Shown piece after piece: positions 9,194 to 17,827 of a stretch of 64,000 nucleotides of DNA. How positions within the stretch are numbered: the stretch's first letter is position 1; each line of letters opens with the position of its first letter. The stretch comes from Streptomyces sp. NBC_01689 (GTDB lineage Bacteria > Actinomycetota > Actinomycetes > Streptomycetales > Streptomycetaceae): the NCBI RefSeq assembly GCF_036250675.1, contig NZ_CP109592.1, positions 5,394,001-5,458,000 of the forward strand, read 5' to 3'. The notes beneath the pieces are model-generated. The model searched no databases. It saw nothing but the letters and a program-made list of their open reading frames with translations, and was not told the DNA's origin. A program made the position numbers and the translations under genes.

Positions 9194-9208
9194 GTTCACT
9201 CACTGAAC
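9194..9208. promoter_or_regulatory. HxlR operator 1 (GTTCA-N5-TGAAC)
   Basis: A perfect inverted repeat GTTCA CTCAC TGAAC. It overlaps the -35 regions of both divergent promoters, including a plus-strand TTCACT at 9195-9200 paired with TACGGT at 9218-9223 over a 17-bp spacer. Repressor binding here would silence both genes. Confidence 0.65.
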
Positions 9209-9235
9209 TGACAGTGCTACGGTGGCCCACAGGGG

Positions 9236-9254
9236 CAGTTCAGTCATTGAACTG
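9236..9254. promoter_or_regulatory. HxlR operator 2 (CAGTTCA-N5-TGAACTG)
   Basis: A 7-bp perfect inverted repeat with a 5-nt centre, sharing the core GTTCA-N5-TGAAC with operator 1. The two centres are about 44 bp apart, close to four helical turns, so the bound dimers would lie on the same face. It lies downstream of the predicted plus-strand promoter. Confidence 0.65.
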
Positions 9255-9282
9255 ACCGTGCCGGTCCTGAGGAGAGCGCTGC

Positions 9283-9588
9283 ATGTACCAGTTCCTTGTT
9301 TCGTTCACCGTCCAGCCGGACCGGCGCGACGACTTCGTCCGGGCCGCCCGCAGGACCGCGCGCGACTCGCTCGCGAACGAACCCGGCTCCCACCGGTTCG
9401 AGATCGTCGCCGACGAGGAGAACCCGGACGTCTTCTACCTGAACGAGGTCTACGCCGACGCCGCCGCGTTCCGCGCGCACGCCGAGGGCCCGTACTTCGC
9501 CGCGTTCTTCGCCGATGCCTCCGCGTACGCGGCAGGGCCGACCTGGCTCATGAGGGGCGACGTCGTCCCCGACAGCGCCGTCGTCTGA
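9283..9588 (+). CDS. Antibiotic biosynthesis monooxygenase (ABM) domain protein
   Basis: 101 aa, a single ABM (dimeric alpha/beta barrel) domain: VSFTVQPDRRDDFV at the start, NEPGSHRFEIV in the middle, and HAEGPYFAAFFADA near the end. Relatives are cofactor-free quinol or quinone monooxygenases of the YgiN type. The GGAG upstream supports the ATG. It is first in a two-gene unit with the SDR and is probably controlled by the divergent HxlR protein, so a role in quinone or electrophile detoxification is a reasonable inference. Confidence 0.88.
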   Translation: MYQFLVSFTVQPDRRDDFVRAARRTARDSLANEPGSHRFEIVADEENPDVFYLNEVYADAAAFRAHAEGPYFAAFFADASAYAAGPTWLMRGDVVPDSAVV

Positions 9589-9679
9589 GCCGCGAGCGCA
9601 GTGCGGGCCCCGGTCGTAGGCCGCGGCCACGGGTCGCGTCGCATGCCGTAGTCGATCACCAGGAACAGCGAGGTCCGTC

Positions 9680-10447
9680 ATGTCGTCCGTGCTCATCACC
9701 GGAGCGTCCAGAGGCATCGGCCGAGCCATCGCCGTCGCGCTGGCGGGCCGGGGCCATCGGGTGATCGCCACCGCGCGCCGCCCCGAAACGCTGGCCGGCC
9801 TCCCCGTCGACCGGTGCCTGCGGCTCGACGTCACCGATCAGGAAAGCGTCGACCGGGCGGTCCGGGACGCCGGCGTCGTCGACGTACTGGTCAGCAACGC
9901 CGGCGAGACCGTGCGGGCGCCGCTGGAGAGCGTCCCGCTCTCCGAGGTCGAACGGCTCTTCCGGCTCAACACCCTGGGCGCGCTGCGGGTGGCGCAGGCC
10001 GTGCTCCCCGCGATGCGGGAGAGAGGGGCGGGCCGGCTCGTCTTCGTCTCCAGCATCCAGGGGCGACTGGTGCTGCCCTTGATCGGTCCCTACGCGGCCG
10101 GCAAATGGGCCCTGGAGGCGCTCGCCGAGACCCTCGCCATCGAGACGGGGCACTTCGGCGTCAAGGTGAGTGTCGTGCAGCCCGGCGCGGTCTCCTCGGG
10201 CGGCGGCGAGCGCGCCAGGGTGTTTCTCGGTGAGCACGATCCGTACACCCCGCTCCACCGGGCGCTTCCCGCACTCCGCGGTGAACTCGTCACCCCGGAG
10301 GAGGTGGCCGCCACGGTGGCCGACACGATCGAGCGGCCCGATCCCCCCTTGCGCGTACCGGCCGGCGCGCCCGCCGAGCGCGTCCTGCTCGCCCGCAAGG
10401 AGGCTCCCGAGAACGAGCCCTTCCTGGCTGCCGAGATCGACTGGTAG
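9680..10447 (+). CDS. SDR-family oxidoreductase
   Basis: 255 aa classical short-chain dehydrogenase. The cofactor motif GASRGIGRA is near residues 7-15, NAGE is at the NNAG position, and the active site has Ser (FVSSIQG) and YAAGKWALEAL as YxxxK. A basic residue after GASRGIG favours NADP(H). The substrate is unknown. It lies 91 nt after the ABM gene in the same direction and probably shares its HxlR-controlled promoter. Confidence 0.88.
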   Translation: MSSVLITGASRGIGRAIAVALAGRGHRVIATARRPETLAGLPVDRCLRLDVTDQESVDRAVRDAGVVDVLVSNAGETVRAPLESVPLSEVERLFRLNTLGALRVAQAVLPAMRERGAGRLVFVSSIQGRLVLPLIGPYAAGKWALEALAETLAIETGHFGVKVSVVQPGAVSSGGGERARVFLGEHDPYTPLHRALPALRGELVTPEEVAATVADTIERPDPPLRVPAGAPAERVLLARKEAPENEPFLAAEIDW

Positions 10448-10573
10448 GCGGCGGGCAGCGGGCTGCGGACGCCGGACTCCGGTGACCGGCGGGCGCCGGT
10501 GGTGGGCAGCGGCCCGGGGACGTCGGTGGCCCGGAGACGTCGGCGGCTCGGAGGGCGTCGGTGGCCGGAAGCG

Positions 10574-11710
10574 TCAGCGAGTGGTCGGGGCGGGTTCGGC
10601 CGTGCCGTGGTGTGCCTCCCGGTTCCAGTGGGTCAGGGCCCGTTCCGCCGCCGGCAGTGCCCGGTGGCCGGGTGACGTCGTACGGAGGGCGTCGACCAGG
10701 GCGGACAGCAGGGCCGCGGCCTGCCGGGGTGAGCCCGCGGCCCCGGTCGTGACGGCGTGGTTGCGACGGACGTCGACGCTGAAGTCGTCCAGCGGGCCCA
10801 GGACTTCGGTCGCGTCCCGGGCCAGGTCGGCCAGGACCGCAGCCAGTTGGGGCAGGACCGCCGGATCGGGCACGAGGGCGTCGGGTGACGGCTCGGTGAG
10901 TCTCTTGAGGCGTTGGGCGAACGCGCCCCGGGCGCGCAGTCCCGCCGGTGTCCGACCGGTGCCGTGGGCCGGGTTCACCGCCAGCGCGATGTGACCCGAA
11001 CCGTCGACCGTCTGCTGATGGGGCGCGGGGTGTCCGGTGGGGACGATGCCCGCCAGGGGGGACGGGGTGGTCGGCAGGACCACCGCCAGCCGGTCGTAGA
11101 GGGCGGAGAGGCCGAGATGACGGGGGCCGTCGGGGATGCCCTCGCCGAGGACCCGGAGCAGTTCCCCGGTGAAGCCGGTGAGTGTTCCCCCGGGCGGGAA
11201 CAGCGCCTTCCGGGTACGGCCGCACGCGGTGAGCAGATGGATGCCGTGACCGTCCGGGCCGAGGGCGCGGCCGGAGAAGCAGCAGTCGAGGATCGCGACC
11301 TTGTGCCGCGCCGGGTACTCCCGCATCAGGCTGGCGACCTCGGTGAACGGCAGGGACGGATTCGGATCGCCGCCGCTGCCGTACTGGCCGGAGGGTGTCA
11401 GCGCCAGGCAGAGCCGGTCGTCCCGGCCGAGCAGTCCGTGGCCGCAGTAGGCGAAGAGCAGCAGGTCGACGTCCGGGTCCCGCGCCATGCGGCGCAACGG
11501 GTCCAGTACCTGACGGGTGTCGGCGGGCTCCGCGACCACCGTGGTCCGCCGCGGGTCGAACACCCCGTGTTCGCCGCCCAAGGCGGCGCCGAGGGCCCGG
11601 ACCGTGGTCACGGCCTGGGGGATCGGGGACAGCCGGCTGGGGTGGACGTGCCGGCCGGTGCCGACGAGCAGCGCGGACGCGGCCGCGGGACGCCAGAGCG
11701 GCCAGGTCAC
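10574..11710 (-). CDS. Caspase-family protease, EACC1-associated type
   Basis: 378 aa. The N-terminal half is a caspase/metacaspase p20-like peptidase (clan CD). ALLVGTGRHVHPSRL opens the domain, the catalytic His is H91 in YCGHG, and the catalytic Cys is C144 in LDCCFSG. The C-terminal 130 residues are helical and unassigned. The GTG start overlaps the EACC1 stop by 4 nt (GTGA), so translation is coupled. Kaur, Burroughs, Iyer and Aravind described this pairing in NTP-dependent conflict systems of multicellular bacteria. A suicide or processing protease is the expected role; the trigger is unknown. Confidence 0.9.
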   Translation of the reverse strand: MTWPLWRPAAASALLVGTGRHVHPSRLSPIPQAVTTVRALGAALGGEHGVFDPRRTTVVAEPADTRQVLDPLRRMARDPDVDLLLFAYCGHGLLGRDDRLCLALTPSGQYGSGGDPNPSLPFTEVASLMREYPARHKVAILDCCFSGRALGPDGHGIHLLTACGRTRKALFPPGGTLTGFTGELLRVLGEGIPDGPRHLGLSALYDRLAVVLPTTPSPLAGIVPTGHPAPHQQTVDGSGHIALAVNPAHGTGRTPAGLRARGAFAQRLKRLTEPSPDALVPDPAVLPQLAAVLADLARDATEVLGPLDDFSVDVRRNHAVTTGAAGSPRQAAALLSALVDALRTTSPGHRALPAAERALTHWNREAHHGTAEPAPTTR

Positions 11711-12120
11711 TCGCCCGCTCCGGGCGGGGCGGCGACGAACCCGGACAACTGGGTCATGACTGAAGCCAGTTGACTCTCGTCGTCGACCGCTCCGCTGATC
11801 CGGGTGCCGTCCGGACGTACCACCTCGAACTCGATCCGCCGGTAGGCCGAGCGCCGCTGCTGCAGCCAGAGGAAGAACGCGTTGGTGACCGCGGCGATCA
11901 CCGCGGTGGAGGCGTTGACGATGTCCACGGCGACGGCGACGTCGCCCAGTTCGCCGGGGGCGGGCGGCGCGGTGCGCACCCCTGCCCGGCCGCCCAGCTG
12001 GTCCGTGTCGTCGATCCACTTCGCCAGATCCCGGTTCAGGGCGTTCGCCTGGGCCTCCGACCCCGGGAAGGTGAAGGTCAGAGCGTTCTCCGGCGGCTGG
12101 GACGCGGGGGATTCGGGCAT
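11707..12120 (-). CDS. EACC1 family protein (effector-associated constant component 1)
   Basis: 137 aa. The size and plan match EACC1: a polar N-terminus, a hydrophobic helix (VDIVNASTAVIAAVTNAFFLWL, residues about 66-87), a basic QQRR patch, and a C-terminal beta strand pair (IEFEVVRPDGTRISG). EACC1 proteins accompany caspase or trypsin effectors in conflict systems. The hydrophobic helix may anchor or multimerise the effector. The stop overlaps the caspase start, so the two are made together. Confidence 0.8.
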   Translation of the reverse strand: MPESPASQPPENALTFTFPGSEAQANALNRDLAKWIDDTDQLGGRAGVRTAPPAPGELGDVAVAVDIVNASTAVIAAVTNAFFLWLQQRRSAYRRIEFEVVRPDGTRISGAVDDESQLASVMTQLSGFVAAPPGAGE

Positions 12121-12162
12121 GTCCGACGGCTCCTGATCGTGGGTCGGGCGGTACGGGTTTGG

Positions 12163-12205
<43 letters not shown>

Positions 12206-12228
12206 CGACAGGCGGTGTGCGGGGGCCG

Positions 12229-13452
12229 TCAGCCTCCCGGCCCCAGGTCGGCCCAGTCGGCGTCGGAGCTGCCGAGGGAGGTTCCGTGGCGGGGGGTGTC
12301 CGGTGCCCGTCGCCGCAGCGCGAAGAGTTCGGGCTCCCCGGGCTCCTCGTGGGGCAGACGGAAGACGGCGGCGGCCTCGTCGGCGTCCACCAGGTCGGCG
12401 AGGGTCGTCACCAGACCCGGATCGCTCAGCCACAGCTGTCCCGCGGACGGCGCCCGCAGGAACACGGGAACCCCCTGCCAGTAGGCCTCCCGCTGCCAGT
12501 CCCGGTTGACGCCCAGCAGATTGCCGCAGGCCACCCGGTGGTCCTCCGCGCTCTGCGGACGGACGACGACCGCCCCTGAGCCCGCCGGCGCCACGGTGTG
12601 ACCGATGAGGCCGGTCAGGACGTCGGACATCGGGGCCGGACCCTCGGCGGCGACCGAGACGCGCACCCGGTGCAGCCGCCCGGCGTATCGCCGCGAGGCC
12701 GCGTCGTACAGGGCGTGGGCCTCCCGGGCGAAGAGGTCGCCCGGAACGGGACCGCCGTACAGGGGATCGGGCGGCCCCGGCACCGCGAGGGTCCCGAACG
12801 CCTGCGCCCTCATCGCCAGTCCCTCGGCGAGTCCGGCCGGAGCGGAGCACGGTTCGAGGCACACGCTGACCACCGTCCGCCGTGGCTCCGTGGCCAGATG
12901 GGCCCATATCCGGTCCCAGGAGGGATCCTGGGCGTCGAACCGCGAGACCGCGGTCGCGACGCGTTCCGCTCCCCAGGCGCGGGTCAGCGTCCGGCAGGTG
13001 ATGCGTTTGCGGACCTCGGCGATCGCGCCCCACTCCGGTACGAGCGGGGCGAGCAGGCGCGCGATCTCCCCGGTGTCCTCGATCCGGGTCCCCGTCACGT
13101 GCGGCGGGAACCGCGCCAGGACCGGAAGGGCGTCCCGCGCGGCCCGGACCGCGGACGCCGGGTCGGCGCCGTACACCTGGGCGATGACGAAGGCCTCGAT
13201 CCGTCCGCTCGCCGGATCGCTGACGAACCGCAGATCCCAGCGGGCGGTGGTGCGGTCCGTCCAGAGGGCCGCGAGCCAGGACCGCTCGGCGGCGATCCGG
13301 TCGGCTCTGCGCCGGGCTTCGGAGAACTCCGGGTAGAGGCCCCCGGGCAGCGGGGCGGGGCTCAGCGCGAAGGCGACGTAGGCCCAGTTGTCCCCGCCGG
13401 GCGCGCCGCGCAGCAGGACGCCCCGCTCGTCCTCGGGAGCGGTTTCGGCCAT
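12229..13452 (-). CDS. Conserved protein of unknown function in the caspase operon
   Basis: 407 aa, soluble, with no transmembrane segment or motif I recognise. The ATG at 13452 has GGGGGAAG upstream. It begins with a segment containing NWAYVAFALSPAP and ends in an acidic tail (SDADWADLGPGG). It is the second gene of the four-gene minus-strand unit, between the membrane protein and EACC1-caspase, so it may be a sensor or regulator of the protease. An in-frame Gly/Thr/Arg-rich stretch upstream, built of 18-bp repeats, could extend the N-terminus if an earlier start is used. Confidence 0.7.
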   Translation of the reverse strand: MAETAPEDERGVLLRGAPGGDNWAYVAFALSPAPLPGGLYPEFSEARRRADRIAAERSWLAALWTDRTTARWDLRFVSDPASGRIEAFVIAQVYGADPASAVRAARDALPVLARFPPHVTGTRIEDTGEIARLLAPLVPEWGAIAEVRKRITCRTLTRAWGAERVATAVSRFDAQDPSWDRIWAHLATEPRRTVVSVCLEPCSAPAGLAEGLAMRAQAFGTLAVPGPPDPLYGGPVPGDLFAREAHALYDAASRRYAGRLHRVRVSVAAEGPAPMSDVLTGLIGHTVAPAGSGAVVVRPQSAEDHRVACGNLLGVNRDWQREAYWQGVPVFLRAPSAGQLWLSDPGLVTTLADLVDADEAAAVFRLPHEEPGEPELFALRRRAPDTPRHGTSLGSSDADWADLGPGG

Positions 13453-13466
13453 CAGTTCTTCCCCCT

Positions 13467-13654
13467 TGGTCCCCTGCGTCTTCCTGGTCCCCTGCGTCTT
13501 CGCGGTCCCGCCGGTCCCGCTGATTCCGCCGGTCCTGCCGGTCCTGCCGGTCCCCGCTGATTCCGCGCGTCCCACGGCTGTCGTGCGTCCCACGGCTGTC
13601 GCGCGTCCCACGGGTTCCGCGCGTCCCACGGGTGTCGCGGGTTCCGCGGATTCC
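13467..13654. repeat. Two families of 18-bp tandem repeats upstream of the 407-aa gene
   Basis: TGGTCCCCTGCGTCTTCC occurs twice in tandem at 13467-13502, the second copy with one change. The 18-bp unit GCGCGTCCCACGGCTGTC is repeated four times with few changes at 13565-13636, plus a diverged fifth copy to 13654. The period is a multiple of three. On the minus strand, in frame with the following gene, the units read as 6-residue blocks such as VGRATA and VGRTTA. Confidence 0.7.
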
Positions 13655-13762
13655 GTCGGCCCGCCGATCCCGTCCCGACAGGACGACGCCTGCCCCCGCC
13701 CCGACCGACCCGCCGCCGGCCCGCGCCGCGCGTGGCGGAGCGGGCCGGCGGACCGAGGTGCC

Positions 13763-14689
13763 TCAGGCCCAGGGCTGCGCGCCACCCGCCTGCGCGCCAC
13801 CGGTCGGGTGGCCGCCCGTCTGGGTGCCGCCCGCCGGAGTGCCGCCCGCGGGCGGTCCCCAGGCGCCCGTGGGAGCGAGGCCCGGCGTCGGCGCGGACTT
13901 CGCGTGGTCGGCCTGCACCGGGGGAAGTCCCTGCGGGAAGGCGTAGGTGACGGGCACCACGACCTGGTCGACCGCGGTGGCCAGCCCCTCGCGGCACGCC
14001 GCGTGCACCGCCTCCCGCATGGCCCGGACGCCGTCGGTGCGCATCATGATCCGCTCGGGGCTCAGCCGGCCCATGATCGACGCGATGAGGTCCGACACGA
14101 ACCCCCCGATCAGGACGTACCCGCGGCGCGAGCGCCACATCTGCCATCCCAGGTAGAGGCTCGTGCCGTACGAGAAGACCGAGACGTACGCCTGGCACTT
14201 GCCCTCCGAGAGCACCAGGCGGCTGCGCACCTGGTCCCGGCCGAGGCCGGTGGCGATGACCCGCTCGGCGCGGTCGACGGGGATGTGGCGGCGCGCGAGC
14301 GTACCCGCGATGGAGACGTACGCGGACTCGAGGGACCCGCTCCGGTCGGCCAGCAGAACCCGCCACTCGGCGATGGGCTCGACGAGCCGCACGCCGAGCA
14401 GGGTCACCCAGAAGGCGATGCCCGAGGCGATGTACGCCAGCACGGCCATGGCGGCGAATCCCCCGCCGCTGCCCGCGACGAGGAGGACGAGCCCGAAGAA
14501 GAAGAGCGGCAGGAACGTCAGGACCGAGGCGAGGGCGGCGTAGACGAACAACGTCAGCAGCAGCCGGAAGCCGACCGAGTCGTCGAGGGTGGCCTCCACC
14601 GGCATGTGCTTGAGGTTCTTGTCGAGATACGCGGCGTTGGCGTCGCCGCCTCTCCACCCCGGCAGGCTCGTGTATCCGTTGTCGTTCAC
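13763..14689 (-). CDS. Membrane protein of unknown function with Gly/Pro-rich tail
   Basis: 308 aa. Hydrophobic stretches at residues about 43-72 and 78-104 make two or three membrane helices (LLLTLFVYAALASVLTFLP, and FAAMAVLAYIASGIAFW). A soluble domain of about 160 residues follows, then a repeated GGTPAGG / TQTGGHPTGG tail of about 40 residues. The GTG start follows GGGGGGACAT. It is the first gene of the minus-strand caspase/EACC1 unit, so it may anchor or sense for that system. No known domain is recognised. Confidence 0.75.
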   Translation of the reverse strand: MNDNGYTSLPGWRGGDANAAYLDKNLKHMPVEATLDDSVGFRLLLTLFVYAALASVLTFLPLFFFGLVLLVAGSGGGFAAMAVLAYIASGIAFWVTLLGVRLVEPIAEWRVLLADRSGSLESAYVSIAGTLARRHIPVDRAERVIATGLGRDQVRSRLVLSEGKCQAYVSVFSYGTSLYLGWQMWRSRRGYVLIGGFVSDLIASIMGRLSPERIMMRTDGVRAMREAVHAACREGLATAVDQVVVPVTYAFPQGLPPVQADHAKSAPTPGLAPTGAWGPPAGGTPAGGTQTGGHPTGGAQAGGAQPWA

Positions 14690-15068
14690 ATGTCCCCCCA
14701 GGCGGTCACGAATCCGAGGTAGCGAGGATTACCCACCGTTGACCGATGGTCACTCACCTCTACAGGTCTCGAAATTGTGACAATCCAACTAGAGGGAACG
14801 AGTACTGATTTGAGGGGCGAACTCGCGATCTTCCCCCCGTGGGCCCCTCCCGCCGTACAGCGGAACGCGCGGGCGGCGCACCGGCGCGCGCGGCCCGCCT
14901 GAGCGTCGATCCTGTTGTCTTCTGATAGTCAATGTTCCACTTGGTCCGCTCTTGTCCTCGGAGGGCGCGGCCGGGTGGCATCTCTGTGTTCGATCCGTTC
15001 GATCCGTTCGATCCGCGAACCCCGCGTCACGACGGCACCTGACGCGGCAGCACGAGAAGAGGGAGACC
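14690..15068. other. Divergent promoter region
   Basis: A relatively AT-rich intergenic stretch between the membrane protein gene and the secreted protein gene. A minus-strand TTGTCA and several TAGNNN hexamers are promoter-like, but no spacing is convincing. Three perfect tandem GTTCGATCC units lie at 14988-15014, inside the probable 5' UTR of the secreted-protein gene. Confidence 0.45.
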
Positions 15069-15905
15069 ATGGGCTGGACGCGCACGCGCACGCACACACG
15101 CACACGCCGGACGGCAGCGGCGGCGGTTCTCGCGGGCGCGATCGCCCTCGTCTCGACGACGCTTCCGACGGCCCACGCCGGAACGCGGACCGGAGCCGCG
15201 CGGTCGTTCACGACCGTGGCGGACGCCCGGTCGGCGGCGGCCCCGTCGTCCGGATCGCCCACGGCGTCCGTATCGCACGCATCCCCCGTAGCGCCCGCAC
15301 CGCGCCCCCCTCGCCTTCCCCGGGACTTCCGGGGGAAGGGCCGATGGATCGTGCGGGACCTGGGCATCACGGTCCCGTTCACCTGGGAGGGGAGGAACGG
15401 CGACAGCCAGATGGTCGCGGGGGGTCCGCAGTATCCGATCTGGTTCACCAACCTGATCTACCGGGGCAGCCTCTACACCCTGACCTACAAGTGGCCCGGT
15501 CTGACCGAGCATCCGTGCTCACAGATCCCGGGCTTCGACCTCGACCGGTTGAACCAGGCGTTCCGGGGCGCGCGCTTCGTCGGACGGGAGATCCTCCAGC
15601 GCAGCCCCGCCCGGTACGTGAACCACTGGCGCGTCGGTGTCGTCCTGCCGGAGCTGCCGCCCGGCAAACACCTGCGGCTCCCCCTCGCCCTGGGTGACAT
15701 CTACGTCGACCAGAAGGACCGGGGCACGTTCTGGCAGGTGCTGCAGTTCGGCGTCCAGAACCTCTACGACCCCGCACTGGACGAGTGGCTCGTGATGAAC
15801 ACGTTCGAGCACCGGCCCGGCACGGTCAGGCTTCCCCCGCGCTGCTCACCGCCCCCGCTGACGCAGGGCCGGGCGGCGTACGTCGCCGGCGCCCGGGGAC
15901 GGTGA
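15069..15905 (+). CDS. Secreted protein of unknown function
   Basis: 278 aa with a positively charged N-terminus (Arg/Thr repeats), a hydrophobic helix (AAAAVLAGAIALVSTTLPTA) and an AHA cleavage site, so Sec or Tat export is predicted. The mature part has an Ala/Ser/Pro-rich linker, then a compact domain with many aromatic residues (VPFTWEGRNGDSQMVAGG, YPIWFTNLIYRG, EWLVMNTFEHRP). GAAGAGGGAGA precedes the ATG at 15069. I do not recognise the family. Confidence 0.75.
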   Translation: MGWTRTRTHTRTRRTAAAAVLAGAIALVSTTLPTAHAGTRTGAARSFTTVADARSAAAPSSGSPTASVSHASPVAPAPRPPRLPRDFRGKGRWIVRDLGITVPFTWEGRNGDSQMVAGGPQYPIWFTNLIYRGSLYTLTYKWPGLTEHPCSQIPGFDLDRLNQAFRGARFVGREILQRSPARYVNHWRVGVVLPELPPGKHLRLPLALGDIYVDQKDRGTFWQVLQFGVQNLYDPALDEWLVMNTFEHRPGTVRLPPRCSPPPLTQGRAAYVAGARGR

Positions 15906-16230
15906 CCACGGGGGTCCACGGCGGGGCGGCCGTACGCGGGATGAGCGGGGCGGCCGCCGAACCGGTCCCTGACTCCCCGCATCGCTGCCTCCCCGCCTCC
16001 CCGCATCGCTGCCTCCCCGCCTCCCTGCCCCTCGTCGTCCTGAGCCCCTTGGCCCCTGAGCCCCTCGGTCCCTCGGCCCCCGGTCCGCCGGGCCTTCCGG
16101 GCCGCCCGGGCTCGGGTGGTGGCGGCGCAGGGGGCGGTATACGTTCGGACATGGGGTGGCGTCGCGCCGTCGTGCCTGCTCGCGGCGCCGGTCTCGGGCC
16201 TGCCACAACCCCTTGCCATGAGGTGCACTC
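15906..16230. other. Intergenic region with a 24-bp tandem repeat
   Basis: Two perfect tandem copies of a 24-bp unit (beginning TCCCCGCATCGCTGCC) occupy 15974-16021. The rest is C-rich spacer. No gene is supported. Confidence 0.6.
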
Positions 16231-16950
16231 ATGAAGATCCAGGACTCCATCGCCCTCGTCACCGGCGCGAACCGCGGGCTCGGCGAGCAGTTCACGCGGG
16301 AGCTGCTGGCCGCCGGAGCGGCCAAGGTCTACGCGGGAGCCCGCGACCCGGCCAAGGTCACGGTGCCGGGGGTGGTTCCGGTCGCCGTGGACATCACCGA
16401 CCCGGAATCCGTACGGGCCGTCGCCGACCTGGCCCAGGACGTGACGCTGCTGGTCAACAACGCGGGTTCGACGACCCGGGCCGATGTCCTCACGGCCGAT
16501 CTGGACTCGTTCCGCACCGAGTTCGAGACGCACGTTCTCGGCACCCTCGCCATGTGCCGGGCCTTCGCGCCCGTCCTCGGGCGCAACGGCGGCGGCGCGA
16601 TCATGAATGTACTGTCCGTGCTGTCCTGGGTGTCGGTCACGGCCAGCGCCGGTTACGCCGCGGCCAAGTCCGCCGAGTGGTCGGTGACCAACGCCTTGCG
16701 GGTGGCGCTCGCGGACCAGGGCACCCGGGTCACCGCCCTGCACGTCGGCTACATGGCGACGGACATGGCCGCGAAAGTGGCCTCCCCGAAGGCCGATCCG
16801 ATCGAGGTGGCCCGCGCCGGGCTGGACGGAGTCGAGGCCGGGCTCGACGAGGTGCTCGCCGACGACGCCAGCAGGCAGGTCCAGGCGGCGCTGTCGGAGG
16901 GGCCGGGGGCGCTCTACCCCCAGCTGTCCGGACGGCCCGGGCTGATCTGA
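16231..16950 (+). CDS. SDR-family oxidoreductase
   Basis: 239 aa classical SDR. It has the cofactor loop TGANRGLGEQ near residues 11-20, the NNAG motif at NNAGSTT, a serine at VLSVLSW, and YAAAKSAEWS as the YxxxK active site. It resembles the Streptomyces SDRs that resemble 3-oxoacyl-ACP reductases. The substrate is unknown. It converges on a second, unrelated-looking SDR; the gap of 110 nt holds two copies of a 24-bp direct repeat. Confidence 0.88.
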   Translation: MKIQDSIALVTGANRGLGEQFTRELLAAGAAKVYAGARDPAKVTVPGVVPVAVDITDPESVRAVADLAQDVTLLVNNAGSTTRADVLTADLDSFRTEFETHVLGTLAMCRAFAPVLGRNGGGAIMNVLSVLSWVSVTASAGYAAAKSAEWSVTNALRVALADQGTRVTALHVGYMATDMAAKVASPKADPIEVARAGLDGVEAGLDEVLADDASRQVQAALSEGPGALYPQLSGRPGLI

Positions 16951-17060
16951 CCACCCCGCCCGCGGGGACACGTCCGCTCCCGCCCGCGGGGACACGTCCG
17001 CCGGTGCGCCTCAACCCCGGTACGCCCGCCGCCTTCTGAGCCACCGCGCCCCAAGAACCC

Positions 17061-17822
17061 TCAGCGCGCCACGAGTTGCTGGCCGCCGTCGATGTCGTAC
17101 GTGCCGCCGGTCAGCGCGCCGTTGCCCATGATGTGTACGGCGAGGGCGGCCACGTCGGCCGGCACGACGACCCGTCGGATCGGCAGGGTGGTCCGCAACT
17201 CCTCGCGCCGCGCCTCCAGCCGGCCGTCGAGGAGCGTGGCCGACAGGGGAGTGTCGACGAACCCGGCGGCGATGAGGTTGACCCGGACCGGTGCGAGTTC
17301 CAGGGCCAGGTCGGCCACGAGGGCGGGCAGGGCCGCGGTGAGGGCGGAGGCGACGGACAGGCCGACGCCGGGACGCCGGGCGCCGGTGCCGCCGACGAAC
17401 AGCAGGGTGCCCCCGGCCCGGACCTTGTCGCGGCTGTGGATGCCGACCGCGAGCGTCATGGCGAGCCGCTCGCCCACGTGCCGGCCGGCGTCGACGGGGT
17501 CCATCTCCGCCAGGGGCCGGTAGAACGGGCCGCCGGCGGTGACCATCACATGGTCGACCGGCCCGGGAAGGTCCTCGAAGAACTCCCGCAGCCGCTCGGT
17601 GTCGGCGGCGTCGAACGCGGCCGTGGCGAGCGGGTCGAGCCCGCTCGCCGCCTGCCGCAGCCGCTCGGGGTCGCGGCCCGTCAGGACGACCTGGCCACCG
17701 TCCGCGCGGACCCGGCGGGCGGTCTCCAGCCCGATGCCCGCGCTGCCGCCGATCACCACGACCGTCCGGCCGGTGAGGTCGTAGGGACGGGGGGGCTCCG
17801 GGACACCGGGGGAGTCGGTCAT
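17061..17822 (-). CDS. SDR-family oxidoreductase
   Basis: 253 aa, start ATG at 17822. The cofactor motif IGGSAGIGLET is near residues 25-35. The usual YxxxK catalytic tyrosine is not evident at its place (SVASALTAALPALV), so this is an atypical SDR and may be a binding protein or use other residues. The C-terminus ends in the family's GGTYDIDGGQQL. It starts 5 nt after the stop of the upstream allene-oxide-cyclase-like gene, so the two are co-transcribed and probably translationally coupled. Confidence 0.8.
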   Translation of the reverse strand: MTDSPGVPEPPRPYDLTGRTVVVIGGSAGIGLETARRVRADGGQVVLTGRDPERLRQAASGLDPLATAAFDAADTERLREFFEDLPGPVDHVMVTAGGPFYRPLAEMDPVDAGRHVGERLAMTLAVGIHSRDKVRAGGTLLFVGGTGARRPGVGLSVASALTAALPALVADLALELAPVRVNLIAAGFVDTPLSATLLDGRLEARREELRTTLPIRRVVVPADVAALAVHIMGNGALTGGTYDIDGGQQLVAR

Positions 17823-17827
17823 GACCG

